From: Spirodela intermedia
Taxonomy: Eukaryota > Streptophyta > Magnoliopsida > Alismatales > Araceae
Length of the DNA stretch: 64,000 nucleotides
Direction: 5' to 3'
NCBI GenBank assembly: GCA_902729315.2
Contig: LR746273.1
Span: forward strand, 1,617,001 to 1,681,000
In this document: one piece after another, positions 1-12,700 of the stretch
Layout: the number at the start of each line of letters is the position of its first letter
Numbering within the stretch: the stretch's first letter is position 1
Notes under the pieces: generated by a model
The model's input: the letters and a program-made list of their open reading frames with translations, nothing else
What the model was told of the DNA's origin: nothing
Databases searched by the model: none
Translations under genes and position numbers: made by a program

Positions 1-555
1 GCCCACCGCTGACTTTGACTTATTCAGGTACAAAGTGATTCAAGTTCTTGCCGGGGGCGGCTCTGCTCTGGTGGAGTGGAGACTAGAAACGGGCCGAACA
101 CACCAGGTACTTACTTGGAGAGTTTCCATTTCAGGTGGGATCTGAAGGTAACGGGCTTTCTTCACTGCTCCTCTCATGGCTTCCAAGCAGATCCGCGTAC
201 ACGCCAAGTACCTGGGGATACCTTTACTGGGGGACGAGGTCTATGGAGGGACCAAGAGCCTGGCTCTCTCCCTCCTGAGGAGCAGGAGCCCCTCTGCTCA
301 CCGTGCCAGGGTTGACCAGACGGTGTCCAAGCTGCAGAGGCCCTGCCTGCACGCCCTCTCACTCGGGTAATTTGCCATTTCCGGTATGCGCTCGGCCTGG
401 CGATGTTCTTCCCGGCTGAAAGTCGTCGCTGATCTTTCAGATTCAGGCATCCCCACACGGGAAAGGAGGCAAATTTTTCTTGCCCACCTCCGTCAGACTT
501 CTCAGAGATCTTGAGGGACCTCCAGAGCTTCACTCCGGGTGATCATCGGAGTTGA
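1..555 (+). CDS. RNA pseudouridine synthase, RluA type, chloroplast (3' part)
   Basis: Exons 1-106 (continues upstream of the window), 191-366 and 441-555; stop TGA 553-555. The joined frame reads RYKVIQVLAGGGSALVEW, then LETGRTHQ, IRVHAKYLGIPLLGDEVYGG and, across the last junction, GFRHPHTG. The ETGRTHQIRxHxxxxGxPLxGDxxYG block is the conserved C-terminal part of RluA-family synthases, which isomerise uridine to pseudouridine in RNA. The catalytic HRLD aspartate would lie upstream and is not visible. Closest family from memory is plant RNA pseudouridine synthase 2 (At1g76050), a chloroplast protein. Junctions are phase 0 and phase 2. The end of the coding sequence lies inside the first copy of a tandem repeat, so the last 24 or so residues may be lineage-specific. 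Confidence 0.9.
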
Positions 556-1045
556 CCGGGTGTTGCCACTTGGAATCTCATTGATGTCAAGCTCGTTGAC
601 TTCAGCCGCCTCAAAAAATCGTCGATTGGTCGTGGCTGTTTTGGGCTCATGTGGGCTAGAAGGCTCTTTTGATTCGGGCCCTCCTCCCCCGAACTTCTCA
701 GAGTTCTTGGGGGACCTGCAGAGCCAGCCTTCTTGCCTAACTCCAGGTGATTCCCCCCACCTCGGGTTGACCGAGTGTTGCCACTTGGAATCTCATTAGT
801 GTCAAGCTCGTTGACTTCAGCCGCCTAAAAAATCATTCATTGTTCATGGCTGTTGTGAGCTCATGTGGGCTAAACGGCTCTTTTGATTCTGGCCCGCCTC
901 CTCGGAGGTCTTGGGGGACCTTCAGAGATTCAGTCCAGCATTCTCGCCCGACTCCAGCTGATCATCATGGTTGACCAGGTGTTGTCACTCGGAATCTCAT
1001 TATTTCCAATCTCGTTGACTTTAGCCGCAAAAAAACCAGGTGGGA
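484..1045 (+). repeat. Three-copy tandem repeat (about 200-213 bp unit)
   Basis: Copies begin near 484, 680 and 893. Each has a CT-rich start, a TTGRGGGACCT stretch, GTTGACC, a GGAATCTCATT segment and a TCGTTGACTT-TAGCCGC segment. Copies 1 and 2 also share GGCTCATGTGGGCTA. The first copy holds the final codons and stop of the pseudouridine synthase; the later, more diverged copies are non-coding. Confidence 0.85.
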
Positions 1046-1495
1046 CCCGGTTAATTCTCATATAGGACGTAAATATAATAGTTTGACCTAACAGGGGTGT
1101 ATGTACAAAATCCCTGCGTCCAATATCCCGTCTACGAAGCGTCACGTCAGCTGATATCAGACGGTCAAATATCCCGTCTACGACTCTTCCCTCCTCGACC
1201 GGCAAAGTCTGGACCCGTCTCTCTCTCTCTCTCAGATAAGAAAGATCTCACCATCTGAGGGAGGAGTCGCCCTCCTATATCTGGCATTTTCTGGATCTTA
1301 TATGCTTCATAATCCTTCTTCTTGGAGCGTTATCTTGAGTCCCTGAGGAAGCTGACAGTGGGGGCCATGGGGCTCAACCTTTGGACCAGAGATCGGTACT
1401 GATATTACATAGGAGGGAAAGGGGGGGGGGGGAGGCGAGCCTTGGCAGGTGCCACCAACTCTCCTTTTTCTATACCGTCGTGTGGGTACAATTCC
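1046..1495. other. Spacer and upstream region of aconitase
   Basis: No gene seen. It holds a short CT tract at 1219-1234, a run of G at about 1422-1432, and a duplicated AATATCCCGTCTACGA motif at about 1120 and 1168. Confidence 0.5.
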
Positions 1496-1502
1496 TATAT
1501 AT
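1496..1502 (+). promoter_or_regulatory. Probable TATA box of aconitase
   Basis: TATATAT lies 260 bases before the chosen start codon. Transcription would begin near 1530, leaving the ATG at 1449 outside the transcript. This favours the cytosolic-type start at 1762 over an upstream mitochondrial presequence. Confidence 0.45.
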
Positions 1503-1761
1503 GCAGTAGGATCTCACCCGCGATCTGTCTTCGGGTTCTTCTATCGCCCGTCTTCCGCCGCCGCGTCGACGAGGACCTGCCTGCCGTCATTATCGTCCCC
1601 CTTCAGCCCGACGTGGTCTCCGGCGCCGTCCCGGCCGCCGGCGAGGTCTCACTGACTCCCGCCGTCCCACCATCGGTGACTAGAGGGGAGCTCTCAGCCA
1701 GTAGGCCCTGATCCGCTCCTCCCCGGCGGTTGTCGAAACATTTGAGAGTTGGTTTGCGACC

Positions 1762-4700
1762 ATGGGTATGCTTTTCTGAGGCTCCGCTGTTCGTGAATCT
1801 GTTGTTGGGTCTGCCCGACATTTGTTTCTATTAGATCTGATTAGATTTGTGTTCTCATCGTCTTCTTTCTCGTTATATTGCGAAACAGCGACCCAGAATT
1901 CGTTCCAGAGAATCTTGACCTCCCTCTCCAAGCCTGAAGGTGGGGAATTCGGCAAGTACTACAGTTTGCCGGCCCTTAACGATCCCAGGATAGGTCAGTC
2001 ATTTGTCCCGGTAGTGTCGTCTTTCTTCAGGTTTGAATGGAATCATTGAGATCTAAGTTTCTTAGCGACAGAACTGATTGTGGTTTTATTTTCGGACGAC
2101 GTGATGCAGATAGACTTCCTTACTCGATAAGGATACTGCTGGAATCAGCGATCAGAAACTGTGATGAGTTCCAGGTGACAAGTAAGGACGTGGAGAAGAT
2201 CATCGATTGGGAGAACACATCTCCGAAGCTAGTCGAGATCCCTTTCAAACCTGCCCGTGTGCTCCTCCAGGTTCCATTCCTATCCCCGACCGCTTCTGAG
2301 ATTCTGGCTGAAATCACGACCGATTCGGTTCTGTAAATCATATTATCTACACCTAAGATTTGAATTTTTTTGGTGATTTTTTCTCATAGTCTGTGTTGAT
2401 ACCCTGGAATTTGTGAGAAGGGAAAACTAATCTTAGCTTACACGCGTTATTTTTTTTCTTAGTTGCCATATTATCGTCAGTAAAGTCCTAACTGGGACTT
2501 CACTATGAAACTAATAGTGAATGAGAAGTTGATCGAGTTTGGTACATGCTCTTTCTCTTGACATGATTTTTACTTGCAGGACTTTACTGGTGTGCCTGCA
2601 GTGGTTGATCTTGCAGCTATGCGGGATGCCATGAACAAGCTTGGTAGCGATCCGAACAGGATCAATCCGTTGGTAAACGAGAATCATCTTGTTCTTTCTA
2701 TTTTCAGTCACAAGGATTTCGTAAATTTTTCTACCGATTTTCATTCACTAGATTACTATGATGGTAATCATTTCCTTAAGTCATTGATAGCTGCAACCGA
2801 AACACAAATTGGATGAACTGTTCATGTTTCCAGTAGTGCTAACATAGTGAGTAGAATTACGATTGATTCAATCATAAACAGGGAGAATGGGTAACTTTAA
2901 TAAGATGTGTAGATAATTCAGAAGGAGCTCAATATGGGAAAATCTATGGATATTATTTGAAATGGTTATTAGATTCATCATGCTGATGTACTGAGGATTC
3001 TTTAAACTTGTAGAGGGCTAAAAATATTTGTATTAGTTTTTTTTCTGTCAGTGATACCTTGGCAGTGTGGCGGATGGATTTAAATATATTTGATAAGAAA
3101 CTAGGAGAGTTTCTAAGGGATAGCAATTGCAGAAATATCTGGTTAACATTTGACATGCTTATTGAGCTCTTCAACTTTATTTCGAGTTTGTACACTATTT
3201 AAACCCACAGAAGACGTAGAGTATGCTATGTATATCATTCAATCACCCTTATTACTGGAAAGCTTTGGAAAACTGCATCCTTAAGGCAACAGTGTCGAGT
3301 TTTCCTTCACTCTAACTCTGTTTTTACTTTACAAACTAAATCATCAATGTAAAAATGCAGTGCAGTTTGCTGTTTCCACATCAAAATAATAGAAAACTCC
3401 AATTACTTGAATGCAGGTTCCCGTGGACCTTGTCATTGATCATTCGGTCCAGGTTGATGTGGCTCGGTCAGAAAATGCACTGCAGGCAAACATGGAGCTT
3501 GAATTCCAACGAAACAAGGAAAGATTTAGCTTTCTTAAGTGGGGTTCCAATGCATTCCAGAATATGCTTGTGGTTCCTCCTGGTTCAGGGATTGTTCATC
3601 AGGTATCGATTGTGCTATTTTTAACTTGATGTCTCATGTAAAAATGTTTGATGCACGCTAGGTTGTCCATATCCATCGGTTTGATCTTCATTTCTGCTAT
3701 CTTTCCTATCTTTTTGATTCACAGGTGAACCTAGAATACCTTGGCCGTGTTGTTTTTAATAGTGGAGGACTGCTTTACCCAGATAGTGTGGTTGGCACTG
3801 ATTCACACACAACTATGATTGACGGGTTGGGTGTTGCTGGCTGGGGAGTTGGTGGAATAGAAGCAGAAGCTACAATGCTCGGCCAGGTTGACAACTCTGC
3901 ATAACATTTTCTTTTGCCGTATTAGACACTGACTGGGCATTTTTGCTTTAAATCTAAGCGATCTAAAAATGACTCAAAAGTTGCCTAATCTTTATAGAGT
4001 GTGATAGGTGGTTTTTCAAATTTATGCATTATTCAAAATAGTCAAATAATTAAAGCCTGTGGATGTTTAATTTCCCTGAGCCCCGTCCAACTGGATCACT
4101 CGTCATACCGTTTTGCATTGACTGTCTGCGTTGGTCTACTCATCTTGTGAAGCTGTATTTTAATTCTGGTTGGCTCTGTTGAATTTTTTTTTCATTCGAC
4201 TTAAATGTACCGAGGAATGGTGAAGAACAATGCAGAAAGCTTATCGAATCATGTGAAATGAATATGCTATTCTTCTTGTCCCGATGCAGCCAATGAGTAT
4301 GGTATTGCCTGGAGTTGTTGGCTTCAAATTATCAGGAAAATTGAAGGACGGGGTGACAGCCACAGATTTGGTTTTGACAGTGACCCAGATTCTTCGGAAG
4401 CATGGGGTTGTGGGAAAGTTTGTGGAATTTTATGGTACGTGAAAGTAGTAAAATTGGTAGTTTTTGCTACCAATTTATTTTTTTCGCTTCAGTAAACTGA
4501 ATTCGGGAGTTTTTTTTTTGTATTCCTATTTCTTCTTTTTATTCTCATTTTTTCTCATGAATTATGCCAAATTTTCGAATACAGGAGAAGGGATGAAGGA
4601 ACTCTCACTTGCTGATCGTGCTACCATTGCAAACATGTCACCTGAATACGGGGCAACAATGGGATTCTTTCCTGTTGATCATGTCACACTTCAGTACTTG

Positions 4701-7054
4701 AAATTGACGGGCAGAAGTGATGAAACTGTGAGACAATGATACATTGACGTGTGTCTCTTGTTAAGATGGATTTCTTCTTGTACTGATGCTTATCAATTTA
4801 GGTTTCGATGATAGAGGCTTATCTACGGGCCAACAATATGTTTGTTGATTATAGCCAGGTGAGAACTAATATCTGAACGCTGCTGAGACACACATATCAT
4901 TTGGGATATTGTTCAAGGATTTGGTCTAACCCAAAATTTAATACATAATCAGCCGCAAGTGGAAAGAATATATTCGTCTTATCTTGAATTGAATCTTGAG
5001 GAAGTCGAACCTTGTATCTCTGGACCCAAAAGGTAAATAAACCCTTGTCAAAACTCCCAAGTTCATTTTAGCCATTCTAGCTATCTGATATGTTACATGG
5101 AATTGTGTTCTTCTCAGGCCTCATGACCGGGTTCCACTGAAGGAAATGAAGATGGATTGGCACTCTTGCTTGGATAACAAAGTTGGCTTCAAGGTAATAC
5201 TCGCACAATATTTACTTGTTTTTCCATTGTAGTATGAATTTAGTTCATGCTGATGATTCATTTCACCATTTTTTAAGGCTTGCTTTCTATGCTAATAGCT
5301 GATGGCTGAAAAGATCGTGCAAATAGCTTTTCTAGTACGTAGCTGCAATGTTGTCTTCCTACTGATCATATCCAGGGTGTTCAGACCTTTTACTCATTCC
5401 TCATCAATTTAAAGTGTTAGTTTTATTGTTTAGGGATGTGATCAGCAGTAAGACAGATGCTAGGGATCTGCACTTGCTTTTTTCATACTTGGTCGATAAA
5501 TATGATATTTATAATAAAACTGTGGGATACGCAAGGAATCATAAAGCTCAGAAATAAGGAAAGATGCATTAATATTTTATTATTAATTTTATACAAATTC
5601 TGAAGCTGACGAACTTTGGTTATTGTTCAATTTTCAAGTTAAAACAGTTTTTTGGGCGTGTGGGAAAAGACCATATTTGTTTCTGAATCGTTTTCATTTG
5701 TACTGCAGGGATTTGCTGTGCCAAAAGAATCTCAGAACAAAGTAGTAGGTTTTTCATTCAATGGGACATCCGCCCAGATTAAACATGGTGATGTTGTCAT
5801 AGCAGCGATCACCAGTTGTACTAACACGTCAAATCCCAGTGTGATGCTTGGGGCTGCTTTGGTCGCCAAGAAAGCTTGTGAATTAGGTCTCGAGGTAAGA
5901 ATTATGCTGTGTTTTAGTTTCACTACAAGCATCTTAAGTATAAACATGAACACAAACACACACACGCACGCAAGCAGATATAGATTCATACTTAGATATG
6001 CACACTTGATGACAATTTGCATCTAGACGTTGTGAAATACGAGCCTTTTTGGTTGTTGGTAGTTTTATCATTGTACATGTACTATATTTTAACTCCTTTT
6101 GAACCAGGTCAAACCGTGGATTAAAACAAGTCTGGCGCCTGGCTCTGGAGTTGTTACTAAATACTTGGAAAAAAGGTATAATGGAAGGGAGGAGCTCTGT
6201 GGATGAGTAATACTTTGGGTAGGGTTTGCTCGTCGGGATCTCCTCAGCTTCTCTTTGGTTCTCATTCGCAGTGGCTTGCAGAAGTATCTGAATCAGCTAG
6301 GCTTTCATATTGTGGGGTATGGTTGCACAACGTGCATTGGAAACTCAGGAGACATTCATGAAGCAGTAGCGGCAGCAATTTCCGACAGTGGTAATCTCAG
6401 TGTTCAAGTCGATGTGTACAACTTACAAGCCTAACATTGGGGCTAATTATTTGGGTTATTTATGCATACTTTGAACTTGTATTTTGGCAGACATAGTTGC
6501 AGCAGCGGTATTGTCCGGCAACAGGAACTTTGAGGGTCGTGTGCATCCTCTAACCAGAGCAAACTATCTTGCATCGCCTCCTCTGGTGGTGGCATATGCC
6601 CTTGCTGGAACGGTATGGACCAACCTTTTCTTTTTCTGGGGGGGGGGGGGAGGAGGGCAGCTGCTCATTAGGATCAGTGCAGCTGTGCCCCATCACTGAT
6701 TTCACCAGTTGAAACTTGGGAGCTCTATCTGTTGCTGGTAGCATCCCATGTGAAGTTTTCTACATATTCTTTGATACTGAATCCTCTGTTGATTTCCTCG
6801 TCAATGAACTGTACTCCTGAAACAAAAAGGGCATGGCTGAATCAGGGCTTCTTCTTTGACGCGTCTTGACTTCTGGTGCAGGTTGACATTGACTTTGAGA
6901 CTGAACCTCTGGGCACAGGGAAAGATGGGAATAAAGTATTTTTTAGGGACATTTGGCCATCGAATGAAGAGATTGCCAATGTGAGCTCCTGCATCCACTC
7001 TACTCTTTAAATTTTGCAAGGAATTCATTATTATCTTTTAATTTCTGTGATTCC

Positions 7055-7102
<48 letters not shown>

Positions 7103-8813
7103 AGGTGGTGCAGTCTAGCGTGCTACCAGACATGTTCAGGGGTACATATGAATCCATCACCAAAGGGAATCCCATGTGGAACAATCTCTCTGTGCCGTCC
7201 AACACCTTGTACTCGTGGGACCCTACCTCAACCTACATTCACGAGCCTCCCTACTTCAAGGAGATGACCATGTCCCCACCGGGCTCCCATGGTGTGAGAG
7301 ACGCGTATTGCTTGCTCAACTTTGGAGATAGCATCACCACGGACCACATCTCCCCTGCTGGGAGCATCCACAGGGACAGCCCTGCGGCCAAGTTCCTGAT
7401 GGAGCGCGGCGTGGACAGAAGGGACTTCAACTCGTATGGCAGCCGCCGTGGGAACGACGAGGTGATGGCGAGGGGAACCTTTGCCAATATCCGCATTGTG
7501 AATAAGCTCATTAAGGGAGAAGTTGGCCCCAAGACAGTTCATATTCCTTCGGGAGAGAAGCTCTACGTGTTTGATGCAGCCATGGTAAATCCGCATCTCA
7601 TTGCCTTTTTCGGAACAAAGAAATGGGTTGATGGGTGTCAAAGTCTGGATACTTTTACGTTCATATGTGTATGTTTATGCGCATGATTGTGTGATTTCTC
7701 TGGTTGGTCTGCTCATGGCTGATGGTTTCTTCTACCATCCCGCAGAGATACAAGAGCGAGGGCCATGACACAATCATACTGGCTGGTGCAGAATATGGAA
7801 GTGGAAGTTCTCGTGATTGGGCTGCGAAAGGGCCAATGCTCCTGGTAAGTAACCCGGGATCCTCGATGAATACTAGTATTATCCTATGAGAGTTGCATCA
7901 AGCGTTGACCAAATATATGGATTGTTCAAGGCGGCGAAGAGAAAAGCTACTCTTTTGGTGCTTTTTGTGAGTTTAGCCGTGGAAAAAAACAATGAAGTCA
8001 GGGATTGATGGCACAAGGAGAAGGAAAATCACAGGCTATATCAGTTTCTAAATAAAAAAACTTGCCCAAAATGTGGGTCAGTGTTGACTTGGAAGGATTT
8101 GCGTACTGGCTGGCTCTTGACTGAGGGTCAACCCAAAGACTGAGCTGGCATGCCCACACGTGTTTCTCTGAATGAAAGCATGGACTCGGAACTTATGCCA
8201 GACTGTTGCAACTGTTCAGTTGTTCCATCCGAGGGATTTCTACCTACCCAAAGACTCAGTTTTTATTCCTGAACTAAACTATAAACTAAACCATGGTCGA
8301 ATAACATTTTTCTCTATGTAAGTTGTTGGAAAATGTTCCAACCATTGAATGCCCGGGATTTTTTTACCAAAAAGGGCTCATAAAAATGTCTTCTTGATGC
8401 AGGGTGTGAAGGCAGTGATAGCTAAGAGCTTTGAGAGGATCCACCGCAGCAATCTGGTGGGAATGGGCATCATCCCCCTCTGCTTCAAGCCCGGGGAAGA
8501 TGCAGAGACCCTTGGGTTGACCGGCCACGAACGATTCACCATTGACCTCCCCAGCAGCGTTGACGAGATCCGGCCTGGGCAAGACGTCACCGTGGGGACC
8601 GACGGCGGGAAGGCCTTCATCTGCACCGTCCGCTTCGACACTGAGGCAATGGCTTTCTTTCGTCTCCCTTCATCTCAAGTTGATCTTCTTCTTCTTCTTC
8701 TCAATCTTTCTCAATGAGCTTCTGCTTCCTGAATGCAGGTCGAGCTGGCCTATTTCAGCCATGGGGGGATTCTGCCCTACGTGATTAGGAACCTGACTAA
8801 CGCGAAGCATTAG
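1762..8813 (+). CDS. ACO: Aconitate hydratase (aconitase), cytosolic type
   Basis: Twenty exons: 1762-1765, 1889-1993, 2110-2270, 2580-2672, 3417-3602, 3725-3886, 4290-4434, 4585-4727, 4802-4858, 4953-5032, 5118-5193, 5709-5894, 6108-6175, 6272-6390, 6491-6612, 6882-6980, 7105-7584, 7746-7844, 8403-8645, 8739-8813. They join to 900 residues, the usual length of the plant cytosolic enzyme. It converts citrate to isocitrate through a [4Fe-4S] cluster. Cluster cysteines are visible in [11 protein letters not shown] (exon 12) and [11 protein letters not shown] (exon 14). The mobile domain carries [13 protein letters not shown] and [14 protein letters not shown]. The first coding exon is only ATG plus G, joined to CG-ACC to read M-A-T-Q-N. 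Intron 19 has a GC donor. Intron 16 ends in a CT microsatellite. A mitochondrial isoform from an unseen upstream exon cannot be excluded. Confidence 0.95.
7069..7100 (+). repeat. (CT)n microsatellite acting as polypyrimidine tract
   Basis: About 16 CT units end directly before the TCAG acceptor of aconitase exon 17, so the repeat itself forms the pyrimidine tract. Confidence 0.85.
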
Positions 8814-9246
8814 GTGGTCTCTCTGAGTAGCGGGTCCTCCCCAGAAGCACCAGTGAGGCATTTTTACTGCACCGTTTTACTGCCCCTCCCCCCCTAAGAA
8901 ACTGGTTGGAATAAGGGGACGCCATGAAAATGGTGTGTGAGGTGAGGCTGGGCCACTCTGGATCTAGGGTTTCTCATGCAACCTCCCAGAGAATAATACT
9001 CGTGGATTTGATCAAGATTGTCGCCAGTTCGGTGACTTTTCTTTCTTCTTTTAGTAGTGAAACCCTTGGTAAAACTGGCGAAGTGAAGTGGGTAGCCAAA
9101 GGGACCTGGCCCGGTGCTCTCTTCAGATCATAGTGTGTTCTTCAGGCGTCTTTGATTAAAAGGAATGCTATAGAAAATGTGTCCTGAGATGGACAGACCC
9201 TTATGAAGCCGGATAGATCTGGCCCTCCATCATTTCACCCCATCTG

Positions 9247-9287
<41 letters not shown>

Positions 9288-9594
9288 TGGGTGCCAGGTG
9301 AATGAATGATCATGATCAGCGGACAACACGTCTTAAGAAAAAGACTCTTCTCAGCTAGTGACGGAGGAGGGAATGGAAAACAGAGCAGCCTGAGCAAAAC
9401 AGAGCAGCCTGAGCAAAACAGAGCAGCATTTAAGTAGAATTAAACAACGGACGGGGAAAGGAACAACGTCAACTCTTTTCCACAGATACTGCAAGGATCA
9501 ACATCGATATGCAGATCAGGGTTAGTAGGTATATGAGACTATTTTTCATGTAGCTCTACATAGGCTGAAATCTACCTTCTGCACGCACACCTGA
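8814..9594. other. Convergent spacer between aconitase and P4H
   Basis: This is the 3' flank of aconitase meeting the 3' flank of the prolyl 4-hydroxylase. It holds a (GA)n run at 9249-9284 and a 19-bp direct repeat (2.7 copies, AAAACAGAGCAGCCTGAGC unit) at 9377-9427. No gene seen. Confidence 0.6.
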
Positions 9595-9679
9595 TCAGGT
9601 CCTGTACTCACGTACATGCAACCACTTCGTTGAGGACCACTTGTTCCCTCTGATCACAGGACATCCTCCTGCAAGATGG

Positions 9680-9752
<73 letters not shown>

Positions 9753-12700
9753 ATGCAATTAGAGAAAATCCATATGATGATGCACATAAAACTAGCTTCC
9801 GGACATGGGAGTCAACCCCCCACCAGGGCAAACTCGGGCTATTCAACTCAAAGCTAATTGGCAATAAGCGGAGGAAATTTCCTATCTGATAACCAGGTTC
9901 TTATATAGAGCTGTTCTAACTTTGCTTTATAATCCGCGTTGACTTCTGACATGACATGCAGACGACAACATAGATGGGACACATACAGCCCAGGAACAAC
10001 CATTGACTCCGATACTATACCCAGATTATTGGATAACGTCCCATGGATAGCCTTCAAATCTGATATCATCTCAGCTTAAAACCAATGGGGCCAATCGATC
10101 TTACCGCAGGACTTTATTTGCTATTTATAATGCATGAGATCTAAAAAAAAACTAAACAAAAAAAAAATAAAAATCATTCAGTACCAGAGTCTCTCAAGAT
10201 AAAGTCAAATGTCTATAAAAAACCGTCGAGATGACTGAAATTTGGGTTGACTTCTTGTACTTTCCACATAGCTGAAGCACTAACCGTGTAAACTGGATGA
10301 ATCAAGAGTTGCATCAGGCCTCATACTCCAGAAAAGTAATGCGTCTCCCATCTTGGGCTTGACACCAAGCCCCCTTCTACCACATTCAGATAGCTCACTG
10401 TAGTATGGTAGAGAGCTACTGTTCACATTGGCAGCGGGGAAAATCGTCTCACCACCTTCTTCAACATCTGAACTGTACCAACAGCGAAAATTGAAAACAC
10501 ATGGTGCGCAGATTGTGCTCGATGAGAAGTCAAAGGATTAATTTTTGCATAAAAATAATGATATGTAAAAAATGTACAAAATAGACTATATACTAACAGA
10601 TACATAAGCACAGTAGCTATCCGTTGACCCCCGTTCTTGGTGTTGAATTCATCGAGGAAGTAGTCATAATGAGGTTCATATTTCTGTCCTACTTCATAAT
10701 GAAGAATCTGAAGGCCCTCACCATGCTCTGTAAATAAAAGAGTTATTTAATGGAGTAATAACACAATCTAAGCAGAATCAAAGAATCAAACCGAATGAAT
10801 CCGTTGCCAGAGGTGAAGAAAATAAAATTGCATCAAAATTACACGCTGAAATCTAGATAAATCTTCAAGCACACATCGCCCTACAAATCAAGGTCTCTTG
10901 ACCTATACAGTTGACTAGGATTTGGGCAATGGAGACATCCAATCAGTGGCTATTGAACTCCTTTCACATCCAATCAGTTACCAAAACATGAGACAAATGA
11001 CTGACCCTCAATGCATATGTCCACAGACAATTCTCAGGTACCACTAGACCAACCAGAATGCAGACAACACCCATCAACGCTCCTTCCCTATTCCTCCACT
11101 ACTTCTCCAGCAATGATTTTATGCCAGAAGCCAAAACATCCTAGCTATCACTTAATTTCCAATGCCATTCAATGATTGTCTATCACGAGGAAGATGAACC
11201 TTTCGCAATGCAACCATATAACCCTAGGAGGTATCGCTAAAAATGACAAGATCTCCGTATCAACCTCCGCACTCAGCGACCTTTAAGATGGGGCATATTG
11301 CCTTGAAATCCTTTCTCAGTGAACATCCAAACGAAGCGTATCCATACGGTATTCTAAACATACAGGTCAAAGTGATACCGACCCAGATGAGAAAGACCCT
11401 TTTCAATCTGGCGTTATTGATAACCCCTGCATAAGTTCAAGTTCCTTTAAAGGCAAACGCGAGGCGCCATGCTAACTACCACTTTTGGCCATAGCTTTTG
11501 CTAGATTATGCTAAAATCATTAAAAGGAACTTCGTGCCAACAAGTACTGTTCCACTGACCTGTATCCTTCACTGCCTCTCCAACACCACCTGTGTCTACC
11601 ACTTGTATCTACACTCTGAACACCTCCAAATCACTATCCCTTCTCCTTCTGCTCGAATAACAGTAATTCAGCCATCCATATGCCCCCCAAGGTCACAAGG
11701 TTCTCAGCTTCATGATACACTGCAGGCTTCCCCTCCTTTAGGATGTGTTTCTCTCTCCTGTCCCTTGGGCCTACTGCGAACAAACATAAAAACTTCACTA
11801 GTTGCAAAGGTGTAGGCCCAACCAAAAAGTTGCAGTGTGTTACTCCTCTCCATGTACAATCCAAGAAATGGGGTAATGGTCAAAAGGGCACTAGAACTAA
11901 TTTCTCCAAGGGATATTTTTTTCGGCTACGTTACCTCTCCAGGGATGGTCACCTCTCTCGCTAACAACCACTCACCTTGGGGGCCAGGGAAATACGTTCT
12001 CCTAGATAAAACGGTAAAACAAAGACTATTCCCCTTAATCTTCAAATCTTTGAGAATCAAATTTCATGTTGCAAATTTATTAACCTACGCATACGAATGG
12101 AATTAACAAGAAACTTACATCATTTAAAAGGAACTATAGGTACAATTTTCCCGTCATCAGTACATATCAATTTTCAGATTTACTACAACTTTTTATTTTT
12201 GAATGACAGTACTACAGAAGCTTGGGTTAAGTAAAAAGAAAAAAGCGAACTTGTAATTTATTTTCGAAACCTGGTATCAAAACTCAAAAACTGAATGACA
12301 TACTGAACTAAAACCCCCAAATTTTAATGTATGCCTTAACTAACCTACAGGGATGAATGTGAAATCCGAAATTCTTTTCTCAATGGCTTGAACGATTTTG
12401 TCTCGACCTCTTTTCAGGAATGTTCCTGAGCTTGTGCGAACTCTGATAAAGGGAAAAGAATAGTGAGACTATCTTAGATAGGAAAACATCGACACATATA
12501 CACGAGTCATTCCTAACAACAGATCAACAGAAGTTCCATAGTTGAACTTGTGAATGACAAATACCTGCTGTCCATGCTTTTCCCAGTTTTACTATCAACA
12601 ACTGTTGACTTATGCATGCGAGGCTTTGCTTGCTGAATCAAATGTTCGCACTCCGCCTTGGACTGTACAAGGAATTAGAAAACAGATATGTTCTGACTAA

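Noticed and set aside
1442-1711. Possible mitochondrial presequence upstream of aconitase
   Set aside because: No splice path joins it in frame to exon 2 with a family-like sequence, and it starts before the probable TATA box.
11498-12106. Plus-strand frames within P4H intron 4
   Set aside because: Low-information frames in an intron, no start context or family match.
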